In this document: piece by piece, positions 38,690 to 64,000 of the stretch
Numbering within the stretch: position 1 is the first letter of the stretch
Layout of the letters: the number at the start of each line of letters is the position of its first letter
Assembly: GCA_002104895.1 (NCBI GenBank)
Contig: MCFG01000080.1
Span: forward strand, 1 to 64,000
Direction of reading: 5' to 3'
DNA length: 64,000 nt
Source of the DNA: Anaeromyces robustus
Taxonomy: Eukaryota > Neocallimastigomycota > Neocallimastigomycetes > Neocallimastigales > Neocallimastigaceae
Notes under the pieces: generated by a model
Told to the model about the DNA's origin: nothing
The model's database searches: none
The model's input: the letters and a program-made list of their open reading frames with translations, nothing else
Translations under genes and position numbers: made by a program

Positions 38690-38724
<35 letters not shown>

Positions 38725-40411
38725 ATGGATAAATAAATAAATAAACAAATAAATAAAATAATAGTAGGTAATAATTAATAATAATAAAATTAATAATAAT
38801 AAATAGGTGATCTTGGTTTAGCAAGATTTTTCCAAGAACCAATACAACCCCTTATAAATGGTGATAAAGTTGTTGTTACTATTTGGTATCGTGCTCCAGA
38901 ATTATTACTTGGTGCAAAACATTATACTAAAGCCGTTGGTAATTATTAAAAAAAAAAAAAAAAAAAAAAAAAACATAATAATTATATAAATAATATAAAT
39001 AATATATTTATATTTATATATATTTATAGAAATTATATATATATATATATATATTAAAAATTATTAATAATATTAATATTATTATAATTATAACATAATA
39101 TAAAATAATTAATAACAATGATTTTTAAAATTATATTTTATTGTTATACATTATATATTCCTTTTTTATAATCTATATTTGATTAAATATTTAAAATATT
39201 AATATATGCATTTATTTAAAAAAAAAAAAAAAAAAATTAAAAAGATATGTGGGCAATAGGGTGTATTTTTGCAGAAATGATTATTACAAGACCATTATTT
39301 AAAGGAGAGGAAGCTAAAATGGAAAATAAAAAAGTTATTCCTTTTCAACGGGATCAATTAACAAAAATTTTTAAAATATTGGGGACACCAACAAGTAAAT
39401 AAATATATATATTATTATTATATATATTATTTATATTTATATAATCCTTTTATTATTTATTTATTTATTTATTATTATTATATTTTACTTTATTTTAATA
39501 TTTATTAATTTTTTTTTTTTTGACATAATAAAAAGAAAAAGAATGGAGTGATATAGTACATTTACCAGAATATAGAAATCTTGCTGATTTTAAAACGTAA
39601 ATAATTAATGAATTAATAAATATTTTTTTTTATATATTATCTATATATAAAATTATATATATATATTTTAAAAAAAAAATAAGTATATTATTGAATAAGA
39701 TTAATTGATGATTAATTAATTAATTAACTAAATACTTATTTATGTTATTAGATATCCAAATTCATTTACATCATATATACAACAAAATGCACCAACTTGG
39801 AAAAGTAAATCAGGTCTTAATTTATTAATAAGTATGTTAGAATATGATCCAAAACGTCGTATAACAGCAGAAGAAGCTTTGGATCATCCATATTTTAAGG
39901 TAATTTTCTTTTATTGTTTAAATTAAATAATAAAATTTAGATAATAAATTATATAATATAAATATAAATATATAATAAATATATATAATATAATATATAG
40001 TATGTTTGATTTATTAATTATATTTTGTTTTAATTTTTTTTTATTATAATAAATAGGAGGATCCATTACCTGTTATGAAGTAAGTTTTTTTTTTTTTTTT
40101 TTTTTTTTATATTAATATATATTTTAAATATATATATAATATTATATATATATATTTTTAATTTATTTATATCTAATATTAACAAAAATTATTATTATTT
40201 TTACTTTTATACTTCTTTTTAAATATTAATAAATAGTCCATTTGAGAATCAATATATTAAATACCCACATCGTACATTAACTCCAGAACCTGATATGAAA
40301 CAAATGCATCATCATTCTATGAATCCTTCTATGCAAAAGGGTGGTATGGGTCATAGTATGAATAGAAACGTAGTTGATAAAAGACAAATAAAACGTGCTC
40401 GTGTTAACTAA
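37275..40411 (+). CDS. SSN3: CDK8/SSN3 Mediator kinase, 399 aa, 11 exons
   Basis: Exons: 37275-37399, 37638-37731, 37883-37993, 38116-38259, 38396-38432, 38807-38938, 39245-39394, 39536-39596, 39752-39899, 40057-40079 and 40237-40411. All borders are GT/AG and the joined length is 1200 nt. Motifs: glycine loop [12 protein letters not shown], catalytic Lys in EYAIKKF, cyclin-contact helix SACREI (the CDK8 form, in place of PSTAIRE), HRDLKPANIL, DLG (metazoan CDK8 has DMG), and [34 protein letters not shown]. The C-lobe ends [20 protein letters not shown], another CDK8 signature. The tail is Met/His-rich and then basic ([10 protein letters not shown]), a likely nuclear signal. With cyclin C, MED12 and MED13 it forms the Mediator kinase module controlling RNA polymerase II transcription in the nucleus. 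As in other CDK8 proteins, no activation-loop Thr lies before VVVT. Confidence 0.95.
38503..38548. repeat. 15-bp perfect inverted repeat in CDK8 intron 5
   Basis: ACATTTATGAAATTT (38503-38517) pairs exactly with 38534-38548. The same intron also holds a CAAA/AAAT microsatellite (about 38633-38755), making it the longest CDK8 intron (374 nt). Confidence 0.8.
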
Positions 40412-40972
40412 TGAATAATAATAATAATAATGAATAATAATGAATAATAATGAATAATAATAATATTAATAATAAAAATAATAATAATCATAATAGTCTT
40501 TAGTAATTTTTTTCTTTTTTTTTTTTTTTTTATACTTTTTATTTTTTTATTTTATTAGTTTTTTAGTATTTAAATATTATAATATTATAGTATGTTAGTA
40601 ATTTAGTATTCTTGATATTTATTGATTTAAATTATTGAAATATAATATATCAATCTATTTTTTCTATTTTTTTTTTTTATTTTTCTTTTTCTTTTTTTTC
40701 CCCTTTCTATTCATCCTTTTTTTTTTTAATAACCATACCAACAATAATTATTTAAATGTAAATATAATAGTAATATATATCAATTTTAGTTTAAGCAATT
40801 TCAACAAAAAGAAATATATCTCTATATATATCTAATAATATATCTTTATATTATATTACATTCTATTTTATAAGATTTAACATTTTTTTTTATTAATATC
40901 ATCAATATTTCATTTTCTTTTATTTAAAAATTTAACTTAGTTAATATATATAATTATTAATAATTATAATTG

Positions 40973-41047
<75 letters not shown>

Positions 41048-41158
41048 TAAATGATAAAAAATAATTATGATATATTTATTATACCATATATATATATAAT
41101 TTTTTTTATCTTTGTTATTTAATAAAATAATATATTTTACATCCATCTAAAAAAATAA

Positions 41159-41203
<45 letters not shown>

Positions 41204-41732
41204 CATAAAAATAATTATCTATATCGAAATTATAAAAAATATTTTGTCATTTTTTTTAATACTCGTATATAATTTTATTTTTAAGATGCTTTTATTTTTA
41301 TTAATTATTTAGTTTATTATTTTTTATTTAATATTTTTATTTTTATTTTTATTTTTTTATTTTTATTTTTTTATTTTTTTATTTTTTTATTTTTTTATTT
41401 TTTTTTTATTTTTATTTTTTCATATTTAATTTTTTCTTTTATATTTTTATATTACTATTAATATTATTTTTTTTAATTAATATTATTATTAAAATAATTA
41501 TAAATCATTATAATTAGTTTTTTTTTCTTCAATTAAAAATAGTATTTATTTTAAGTGGTATGAACTTATTAAAGATAAGTTCATAAAGTTCGTATTAGTA
41601 TTATAATACTCTTTTAATATTATATATATATAGATATTTTTTTATATTATTTATTATTTTCTTATTGGATTGGTTTAATGCTTTTTTCTTTTCTTTTCTT
41701 TCGTAGTTATAGTTTTAATTATAATTATGAAA
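40412..41732. other. intergenic between convergent CDK8 and CDC25
   Basis: Both neighbouring genes end here. It contains an AAT microsatellite (about 40975-41047), a second AAT run (about 41166-41204), ATTTTT repeats (about 41335-41420) and a perfect 11-bp hairpin at 41559-41585. No reading frame is credible. Confidence 0.75.
41559..41585. terminator. Hairpin between convergent gene ends
   Basis: TATGAACTTAT, loop TAAAG, ATAAGTTCATA, a perfect 11-bp stem. It lies about 150 bp past the CDC25 stop codon. It could be part of that 3' UTR; a role in 3'-end formation is only a guess. Confidence 0.35.
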
Positions 41733-47734
<6,002 letters not shown>

Positions 47735-48977
47735 TTTTTTGCTTTTATATATATTTTATTTATTTCTTTATTTTTTTTTTCGAGAAATATGAACGTATTT
47801 TTTAATTTAATAATATGTTCTTAAATATATCTTAATGTAAATGTTATTTCTTTTTCATGTATTAACATTATTAATAAAATATAATATATTATATATATAG
47901 ATAGATATATCCAGACTTTTATATAATATTGTATGATTTTAAAAGTTTCAATAAAAATATATGTAATAATATAAATATAGTATAAAAACAAAAAGTAATA
48001 AAAACAAAAGTTATAAATTAATATTAAAATATAAATTGATAAAATTAAATAATATTATAATCATAAATAGAATATATTTACATTCATGAAAATAAAAGAA
48101 AAGGTTTAATCAAAATGATTTATTATCTTTTCTTTTTCTTTAATATTATATTAAATATTTAATATATATATATTCTTGATTATTTTATTATATTTAAAAT
48201 TTAAAAATTAAAATTTAAAATTAAAATTTATAAATATTAAAATTAAAAATTTAAAATTAAAATTGATATTGTATATATATATATTATATAATGAATATAT
48301 AATAATACAACTCAATTATATAAATTTGTGGATAAATTACTAAAGAAATTAAAATGATAAGAATTAAATAAATTATAATATATATTTTAAAAAAAGGTGA
48401 AAAATAAAAAGTAAAAGATGTAAAGAAATGCATATGTTATACATTTATAAAAACGTTATATTAATAATAATTATAATTAAAATTTGAATTATTATTTAAT
48501 TTAAAATTATGATAATAATAATTATTTTTAAATTATATGATATTTTTTTTGATTTGTCACATTTTCCTATATTTAAAGTTTGTTTCATTTTTTATATATA
48601 AAATATTATACAGGTATATATATATTCATTTTTCTATTTTTTTTTTTGTTAAATACTTCTATTTTATAACTGAAAACATTAAAATATAAATATTAGTTAT
48701 TTAATTATAATAAAAATATGTATAGAAAAAAATTATTAATTAAAAAAACATTTATTCATTTATTATTACATATATTTTTTAGTATTATAGTTCTTTTTTT
48801 TTTTTCTAATATAATATTAAGAAATTAAATACTAAAAAAAAAAAAAAAGAACTATAACTTATATTAAAATACCAAAATAATGATTAAAATAATAATGAAT
48901 AATAATTTTTTAATAATAATAAATAATAATAATAATTAATAGAATGTATAATAAATTTTTTAATATTAATAATAATA

Positions 48978-49019
<42 letters not shown>

Positions 49020-49501
49020 TAATAATTTATTATAATTAATAAATATAATTATAATTTTATTATTAGATAGAGAAAGATATTTTTGATGTATAATTATTAT
49101 GATAAAAAATTATATTATTTATATATTATATTATATTGTATTGTATTATAATTAATATATAATATTAATATTAAATTATACTGTAATAAATTATTAAAAA
49201 ATTTTTTTTTATTTTAATAAATATTATTTATGTTTGTGGAATTTTTTAAAAAATTTATATATAAATATATTTTTTTAATAAAGTGTTGTTTGAAATTTTA
49301 AACTTGTTATTTTTAGTTTTTTTTTTTTATTTATTTTTAATTCAATCTTAATTTATAGCAAATCATAACTTTTATCACAGGAGAGAGAAACAATTGAATA
49401 ATATTTTATATAACAATAAAAAAAATTAAAAGAAACTAAAAATAAATCTAAATTAAAAAAAAACCTGTAGTATATTTATATGCCTTTTTTTTAAGATTAT
49501 T
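47735..49501. other. divergent promoter region CDC25/ANKRD54-like
   Basis: About 1.8 kb shared upstream sequence of two divergent genes. It contains an AAT run (about 48972-49013), T tracts and short A/T palindromes. No open frame. A short tract at about 48188-48262 repeats variants of AAATTTAAAATTAAAATT. Confidence 0.7.
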
Positions 49502-51347
49502 ATGGATAAATCGAAGAGTAAAACATTAGTAGCACACTATACTCATTCATATATTCCAGTTCGTTCAGGAAAAATAGTAAAAAGAAAATTAACTTCGCCA
49601 CCTACTATATCAGCAACAAGAGTTCAAAAACATTTTCAAAGTTTTTTTCAAGATCAATTACAAAGAGCTTGTGAAAAAGGAAATATTATAGAAGGTAATA
49701 ATATAATAAAAAAAAAAAACTTAAACTTGTTAATAAATAAACATATTAAACAAAGAAGAAATAAATAAAGAAATAAAATAAACAATATATAAATTTTAAA
49801 ATAAAATAAACAATATATAAATTTTTAATCCAAAAAATTTTGATAAATTTTAATTAGTAGTAAAATTAATTATAATTTTTAGAGAATTAACTAAATTATA
49901 TTATTAATGAAATATATATTTTATATTAAAGGAATAATTTATTTTATAATTATATTTTTTAATAAAAATTACTTCTTAAAATTTAATAAATATTTATGCT
50001 GTTGAAAATTATTTTAACATTACATTAATTTAAATAATTTATTTAATATGATGATAACATTTATTATTTAATATATATAAATACTTTTATTACTACATGT
50101 TAATTTGTAATGTAACTCAAATATAAAAAAAGTTAAACGTTTGCTAGAACGTTATAGAATATCACCAAATTTTAAAGATTCAAAAGGTCGTACACCTTTA
50201 CATTTTGCTTGTTCATCAGGTATAGACCTATAAAATAAAATTTTTTGATAAATTATTTTTTATAATGCAACTTTTAATAATTTATATATTTATATATAAT
50301 TATATTTTTTATTGTCATTTAAAATTTAAAGGCTATGAAAAGATTTCTGAATTATTAATTCATGCAGGTGCAAATGTTAATGCTATTGATTTAAATTATA
50401 ATACTCCACTTCATCTTTCTGTCATTTCAAATAATTATACATGCGTTGCTTTATTACTAAAAGCAGGTAATTTAATAAATATAAATTATTATTATATATT
50501 ATATATAAATAATGAAATCTTATGTTATAATATTAACATAATTATTTATTAAATAATTATTTATTATTTGATTGTTTATATATTATTTTAATTTTGTTAA
50601 AAATTTAATTTTTTTTTTTTCATATTTTAACATGATTTATTTTTTATTTTATAATAAAAATTTCAACTTGAATTTATATCAATAGGTGCAAATGCACATG
50701 CTAAAGACAAATCTAATAAAACACCGTTAGATATTGCTTTATCAAGAATACAATATATAATTCAAAATTTAAGTAGCATAGATAATGCAAGCACTTTAAT
50801 TCCCGAAATTCAAGAAGTTATTAAATTATTAAAATATTATATTCAAGTACCAAGAAATTTAGTAAGGTCTCAAAGTGATTCTTTTTCAATACTTAAATTT
50901 TCAAAGAAAATATATCCAAATTTATCCTATTCAAATTTAACTCAATTACCAACATCTCCAACTCCAACTTTAATAGAAATTAATAGTAATAGTAATAGTG
51001 ATTTGTCACCAACCCCAAATACTAATATTATTGAAGATATTTATAAAAATAATACAATGAAAGTAAAAGCCACTATATCACCTACTTCTTCAACGTCATC
51101 TTCAATGATGGTTATTAATTCTCCAATCATTACAAATGATAAAATTTTACAAAATCAAATGCAACAATCTTTAACTCCTCAAAATGATCAATCAATAAAT
51201 GGGTCAAAAGTTGATGATTTAGAAGAAATTTGTTATAGACTTTCTCAATTAAATAATGATATAACTAAAGATAATTATTTAGCAGAACCTTCTTCAAATA
51301 CAAATCTTGAAGAATTAAGAAATTTATTAAATAATATAAAAATATAA
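49502..51347 (+). CDS. ANKRD54: ANKRD54-like ankyrin protein, 358 aa, four exons
   Basis: Exons: 49502-49694, 50133-50219, 50332-50466 and 50686-51347, GT/AG borders, phase 1 at each junction, joined length 1077 nt. Residues 1-50 are basic (SKSKTLVAHYTHS, KIVKRKLTSPP). About 50-165 carry three to four ankyrin repeats: QRACEKGNIIEVKRLLERYRI, GRTPLHFACSSGYEKISELLIHAGANVN, NTPLHLSVISNNYTCVALLLKAGANAH and KTPLDIALSRIQ. The helix after the repeats (SRIQYIIQNL ... EVIKLLKYYIQ) and the extreme C-terminus (DDLEEICYRLSQL ... LEELRNLLNNI) match the layout of vertebrate ANKRD54. There the repeats are followed by SKLNIL-type and VKQIIHMLREYL-type helices and end in a DDLCTRLQ ... DEVTDLLASF-type helix. 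The fungal protein inserts a Ser/Thr/Asn/Pro-rich stretch of about 110 residues between them. Vertebrate ANKRD54 is a nucleocytoplasmic shuttling adaptor; the role here is unknown. Confidence 0.85.
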
Positions 51348-51830
51348 TATTTAATTTAGTTTTTAAAATATTATAATAAGTATAATATATATACTTATTT
51401 ATTTTTAATTGTTAAATTTAAAAAACTAAGTGAATTTAGTAAAAAAAAAAAATCAAAACTGAAAATATTATCATATTATCATATAAAATTTAATTAACTA
51501 TACAAATTTTGAATGTTCATATTTATTATATCAATAAATTAATTTATCAATAAAATTTTTAAGTTGACCATTCGATACTATTTTATTAATATTATTGTTA
51601 TTATTATTGTTATTATTATATAAATTATATATTAATATTTACTACATCATATTAAAAAAAAGCATCATATTAATAATTGATAATTAAGCATTTTAATAAA
51701 TAGTTATCCTACCTCTTATATACAATAAAAGACTAAATAGTTTTGTTGTTGTCTTAATTGTAGCTATAATATTTATTTAATCAACAATTCAAAAAAAAAA
51801 AAAAAAAAAAAAAAATTATTATATTTATTA

Positions 51831-51862
<32 letters not shown>

Positions 51863-52720
51863 CTAGTTATTGTTGTTGCTTTAATTATATCTTTACTATA
51901 CTATAATTTTATATTTTTAAATTATCGATAAAATTCAAGTTATCCTTAATATATATATATTTAATTATAGTATGGTATTACTTTTTGTTTTATTTAAATA
52001 AAGTATCTTTTTAAGAAAAAAAGAAATATATATATATATGTAACATCAATAATATATATAGAATAATACCATTTTTATAAAAGTTTGAAAACGTAATCAA
52101 TTCATTCTTTATATACGTACGTTTATTTAATAATTTTCATTTTTGAATTTATTTTTTTAATAATAATACCAATGAACTGTATAATTCTCTTTTATAGCAT
52201 TCATGAATATACTTAAATTATTAAAATAAAAATAGAAAGTAATTATTAAATAGCAAAAGATAAAAAAATAAAAATTGAAATTAAACATTTTTGATAAATA
52301 TATCTTTTTTAATATATAATGGAATTTATTAATCAATCAAACTTTTAATTATAATAATGTTATGGTTGATATAGCTAATATTATTTCAAATTATCTAAGA
52401 CACATAAAGAAGTCTTATTATTACCTTTTTATTATTATTATTATTTTTAAAAAAATATAATAATTATATTCCATTTATTTTTCAAAAATTTAATGATATG
52501 AATATTTTTTATAAAAAAAAAAAAAAAAATAAATAACAACAAAAGTAAAATTAATACTATTATAATAAAAAAATAGTAATAATAAATAATATAATTGTAA
52601 TAATTTCATTGTGCTTAGGAAAAAGTATCTACTATATTAATAATGTATAAAGTATATTGGTAATATTAATATTAATAATAATGATAATAAATATACTAAT
52701 AAGGTCATTTTTATAATTAG
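51348..52720. other. intergenic, no gene
   Basis: A/T-rich, with an A tract at about 51791-51815, a TA run and T tract at about 51830-51863, and short AAT or TTA runs. No credible coding sequence. Confidence 0.7.
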
Positions 52721-52721
52721 G

Positions 52722-53200
52722 TGTTGATTATAAAAATGTTATTATAGATAGTAATAATAGAATAAATGTTAATTATAGTGTATCTAATAATAATCATGTG
52801 TATAATAATTCTAGTATACGAAGTAAAATGGTGCAAAACAAAAGAATTACATTACAGAGGAATGGAAGAACCTGTGTAAATGACAGACCATAAAATGTAT
52901 TTTGTCTGAAACACTATTCTTAGTGGTACTGTGGCTCTATTAAATAACATATTCCTATTTTTTTTGGTCGGCCACGATCATTATCTGGTAGGACATACGG
53001 GAAAGCCAAGAGTGTCAATACTAATATAACAGAAAGATTAGCTAGAATGAAAGGTTATATACCCAATGATATACATAATTTTGTTACACAATTTTATGAA
53101 ATTCATTGTGGAGACAAATACTTTCATGATTTAGCTAATTCTTTGTTAATTTTTATTAGATACATTAAACATTTCACTATTTTTTATAGTATTTGTGTAA
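52722..53200 (+). pseudogene. Degraded coding relic, family not recognised
   Basis: G+C is clearly higher than in the flanks. After an AG preceded by A/T sequence, a frame is open for 57 codons with an Asn-rich start and then KRITLQRNGRTCVNDRP, and hits a stop. Further on, in another frame, GRPRSLSGRTYGKAKS runs into TERLARMKGYIPNDIHNFVTQFYEIHCGDKYFHDL. The pieces read like protein but need at least one frameshift and one stop to join. It could be an eroded mobile element or host gene. I cannot name it. Confidence 0.45.
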
Positions 53201-53502
53201 TTTTTTGTTTATATTTTATTAATATATATATTAATAAAATATTTTACATGTATATAAAAAACTTAATTAATAAAAATCGGCTATAATTGCTGCCTTTAAA
53301 AAAATATTGATAATAAAGATTATAATTAATAATTACTCCTTATATACAACAAAAAATATATATAGTAATTATAATATTCGATAATTCAATATTTCAAAAA
53401 ATTTTTATAATAAAATTTTTATAATAATGTAATTTACCAATAATAGTTTAAATAATTATATATATAATAAAGTTTTTATATTAATGATTTAATTTAATAT
53501 AT
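53201..53502. other. intergenic, no gene
   Basis: A/T-rich spacer between two relics, with nothing recognisable. Confidence 0.6.
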
Positions 53503-54013
53503 GGCTAATTTGAAATGCTTACCATTAACTTCAACATCAGCAACGTAATTTTCAAATACGGTTGAGAAGTTAATCTTTAATAGTTAAAAGGTTAATTAAA
53601 AGTATTAAATATAAGTCTTCATTTGAATTATCCATTTTTATTTCATTTTATTTTATTTTATTTTATTTTATTTTAATTCTTTATTTATTTGTTATTGATT
53701 TTTTTAAATTAAATATCTTATTAAAAGTATACTTATTCAAATTATATATATATTTATAAATTTCAAATAAAAACAAAATTACAAAATTTCTTTATATTTA
53801 TACTTTTTTTTATTTTTATTTCCTTTTGTTTTGTTTGTTTGTATAAGGTTATTTATTATTTCTTACCATCTATTATCTTAACAAATTTCTCTTTTTATAT
53901 TTTAAATATATCTACTTCTGGGAAAGTATTCTTGGAGAAAACGTTTAAAAGACAAGTTTTACTTACCACAAGTTTCATCATCAAGAATAACTAATTTTCG
54001 ATAAATTTCTGAC
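53503..54013 (-). pseudogene. RHO1: Broken Rho1-type GTPase fragment
   Basis: On the minus strand, 54012-53906 reads SEIYRKLVILDDETCGK, then a four-base GTAA insertion shifts the frame, then KTCLLNVFSKNTFPEVD. This is the start of a Rho GTPase (family form SEIRRKLVIVGDGACGKTCLL). After about 340 bp of unrelated A/T sequence, including a TTTTA array (about 53641-53677), 53562-53503 reads TVFENYVADVEVNGKHFKLA, the effector and switch I region. The expected DTAGQED motif and the rest of the protein are absent. The first P-loop glycine is replaced (DDETCGK), the start codon is gone and stops interrupt the frame. It is therefore a dead copy of a Rho1-like gene, presumably duplicated from an intact one elsewhere. 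Confidence 0.88.
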
Positions 54014-56316
54014 TTTATGAGGAGTAATTTTCAAAAAAAAAAATAAAAATAAATAAAAAAAAGCTATTTTTTATTTTTATTTAATTATCCATTTTGTATA
54101 TATATACTATTTTTTTATTATTCTTATTATCTTTAATAAAATAATAAACCAATTTTTTTTTATTTTTTTTTTTTTTATTGTTTTTTATAATTTTTTTATT
54201 ATTTATATTAATTTATTTGTATTATTGTTAAATAGTAAAAAAAAAAAAAACATTTTTTATACTGAATATTTATTTTATTATTTTATTTATATATTTTATT
54301 TTTATTATTGTTAATAAAAAAATATATAAAAAAACTTTATTGTTTTTTTTTTTATTACTATTTTGTACTTTTTTTTTCTATATAACTTTTTATTATTTTT
54401 ATATATTTATTTAAAATAAATAAAAATAATTTTTTAAATATTGTTAATAATTATTAAAAACACATCATTAATATGCCTCTTAGTGGAATGCAACAAATTC
54501 CAAAAATTTTTATAAAACCACAATTAGTATTAATACGAATGTAATTTTCCATTTTAAAATTTTTGTTATTACCAAAAATAATATATATAAATAAATTTAA
54601 AACTCTATTAAAACACAAAACTATTTTCTATAATATGTTATATATTAATAATTCAAAAAAGTTAATGTAGAATTATAATGGTAATACTATTAATAATAAG
54701 TAAAATGGGAAATAGGAGTGTCACCATTATTTAAGAGTAATATGATATGAATTGTAATCATTCACCTTTTTTTGATAATTCATTTATCTATATTTTAAAA
54801 CTATTAAGAATAATTGTTATGGAAAATTATTATATAATGGTAAAGAGTATAATTTATATATATATATTATTTTATATCTAATATATATATATATCTATAT
54901 ATATATATTTTATTTTTTTTTTATTATGGTAAAACTGACAGCATTATTTATATTTGTATGACTGTGATTCTGTTTTTGGTACTACAATGAAATGGTTTAT
55001 TATAATTCATACCCATAAGAGACTCAAAATAAAGCATATTCGTATTTTCAGTGATGTTTGTATTATCATCTCTAAAACACTTTATATATTAAATATAGAC
55101 AAAACGAGACAATCATTTAAACAATTAAGGGAGTTCATTTTTAATAAAAGATTAAGTTTTTTATGTAACGTAGAAAGATGACGTATTATTTATATTAAAT
55201 AGATATAAAACGAAGATAAATTTAACAAAAAAAATTAATATAAGACTTATTTTAATCTTAAAATATTTTAATGACAGGATACACAAATTCATATTATGAT
55301 ACATACGGACTGTTTTTTTAAATAAAAATTTTTTTAATTTATGCATTATTTATATAGTCAATAGAATTTATTATATTATTTACACCATAATTTTTGCTTA
55401 GAATATTTATTCATTTTTAATATTTAAAATCATTTATTAATTTGATATGAATAATTGATATTATTCATTATTTTTAAAATTTCATTTATTATATATAATA
55501 ATAATAACAACAACAACAACAACCATAATAATAATAATAGTAAATATATATAAACTATTTTATATATTTATAAATATCATATAGAATTGATAATAGTATA
55601 AAAGAAATTAATACAAAGTAAAGCAAAAATGAAATATATTATATTCTCAAATAAAAATAAAAATACAAAAATATAAAAAATATTATATTATTTATATATA
55701 GAAGTTAAGTATGATACTATTATATCATATATATATGGATTTTTTTTTCTTTTTTATTTAGTTTTTATTTTATTTTTTTTTTAATAATAACTAAAATTAT
55801 ATATATTTCCTCGGAAATAAATAATTATATTTTAGTACGCCTAATTAAAGTTTTTGTTTAATTCATTTCATTATTTTTTATAATTATAAAATTTTAAATA
55901 TAATTTATAATGAAATTTTATTAATTATAATTAATAACATTTAATTTAATAAATAACTAGAAAAAATTTATTTAAAAAAGATTTTATTATTTTTTCATCT
56001 TTATCAATATTATTATATCTATATACAATTATTTTTAACAAATACATTTATTATATATATTATTATTATTTTCATATTTAACTGTATTTTTTTTTGAAAT
56101 AATATATATATATTTTAATATATATATAATTATATATATATTTCGTTTTTATTTTGCAAACACAAAATAAATGATTTTAATAATCATTGTATAAATATCA
56201 TCTTTTATTGTAAATAAATTGCCGTTTTAAAATCATATATATTACACACATACATATATATATATAAATTAATAGATAAGATAAAAAAGGAAATTAGAAA
56301 AAATAAGAAATAAAAA
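54014..56316. other. intergenic with possible relic
   Basis: Mostly A/T-rich sequence with T tracts and TA runs upstream of the myosin gene. A patch at 54930-55181 is richer in G+C and has an open frame of 75 codons (DCDSVFGTTMKWF ... KTRQSFKQLREFIFNKRLSFLCNVER). I do not recognise it and it may be a coding relic. The rest shows no gene, and the last kilobase should contain the myosin promoter. Confidence 0.55.

Positions 56317-64000
<7,684 letters not shown>

Noticed and set aside
53901-54013. Possible functional Rho GTPase exon
   Set aside because: P-loop glycine lost, frameshift, stop codons and missing G-domain motifs mean it cannot be functional.

Overview
The window is extremely A+T-rich nuclear DNA of a eukaryote, full of long A/T homopolymers and AAT, AAAT and TAAAA microsatellites. 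It carries short GT...AG introns and codons ending almost always in A or T. The most likely source is an anaerobic gut fungus (Neocallimastigomycota). This is inferred from base composition, the fungal-type CDC25 Ras exchange factor, CDK8/SSN3, a fungal Rho1 relic, a PP1 glycogen-targeting subunit, a FLYWCH/MULE transposon and ankyrin arrays of the GNENIVKxLIEHGADIN type. A dictyostelid-like protist is the main alternative and fits less well.

Layout: 1-1911 is gene-free. A pentatricopeptide-repeat (PPR) protein lies at 1912-5019 (+) and a 14-repeat ankyrin protein at 6921-9086 (+). A complete Mutator-like DNA transposon occupies 9783-12912. It has inverted termini built from three 15-bp units, a 10-bp target duplication and a frameshifted transposase. 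A 5'-truncated LINE with poly(A) tail and 13-bp target duplication lies at 13541-14417. A PP1 regulatory subunit with a CBM21 domain is at 16707-19232 (-).

A desert of about 12 kb (19233-31365) holds only repeats and hairpins. Next come a four-exon secreted protein of unknown function (31366-33197, +), a 12-repeat ankyrin protein (34208-35614, +) and an 11-exon CDK8/SSN3 Mediator kinase (37275-40411, +). CDK8 is convergent with a 15-exon CDC25-like RasGEF carrying SH3, WW, RasGEF-N and RasGEF domains (47734-41733, -). A four-exon ANKRD54-like protein (49502-51347, +) is divergent from CDC25. Coding relics follow, including a broken Rho1 copy at 53503-54013. The window ends inside a ten-exon class II myosin heavy chain (56317 to beyond 64000, +).

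These genes are individually transcribed and form no operon. Several belong to signalling and growth control (RasGEF, Rho, PP1 targeting, Mediator kinase, myosin II). I derived the exon models by hand from splice signals, reading phase and family similarity. All four multi-exon models keep an open frame throughout, and the three that finish in the window end on a stop codon. I found no tRNA, rRNA or CRISPR array, and no clearly new molecular system. The best candidates for new biology are the MULE with its multi-unit termini, the unknown secreted protein, and a PPR protein in a lineage thought to lack organellar DNA.
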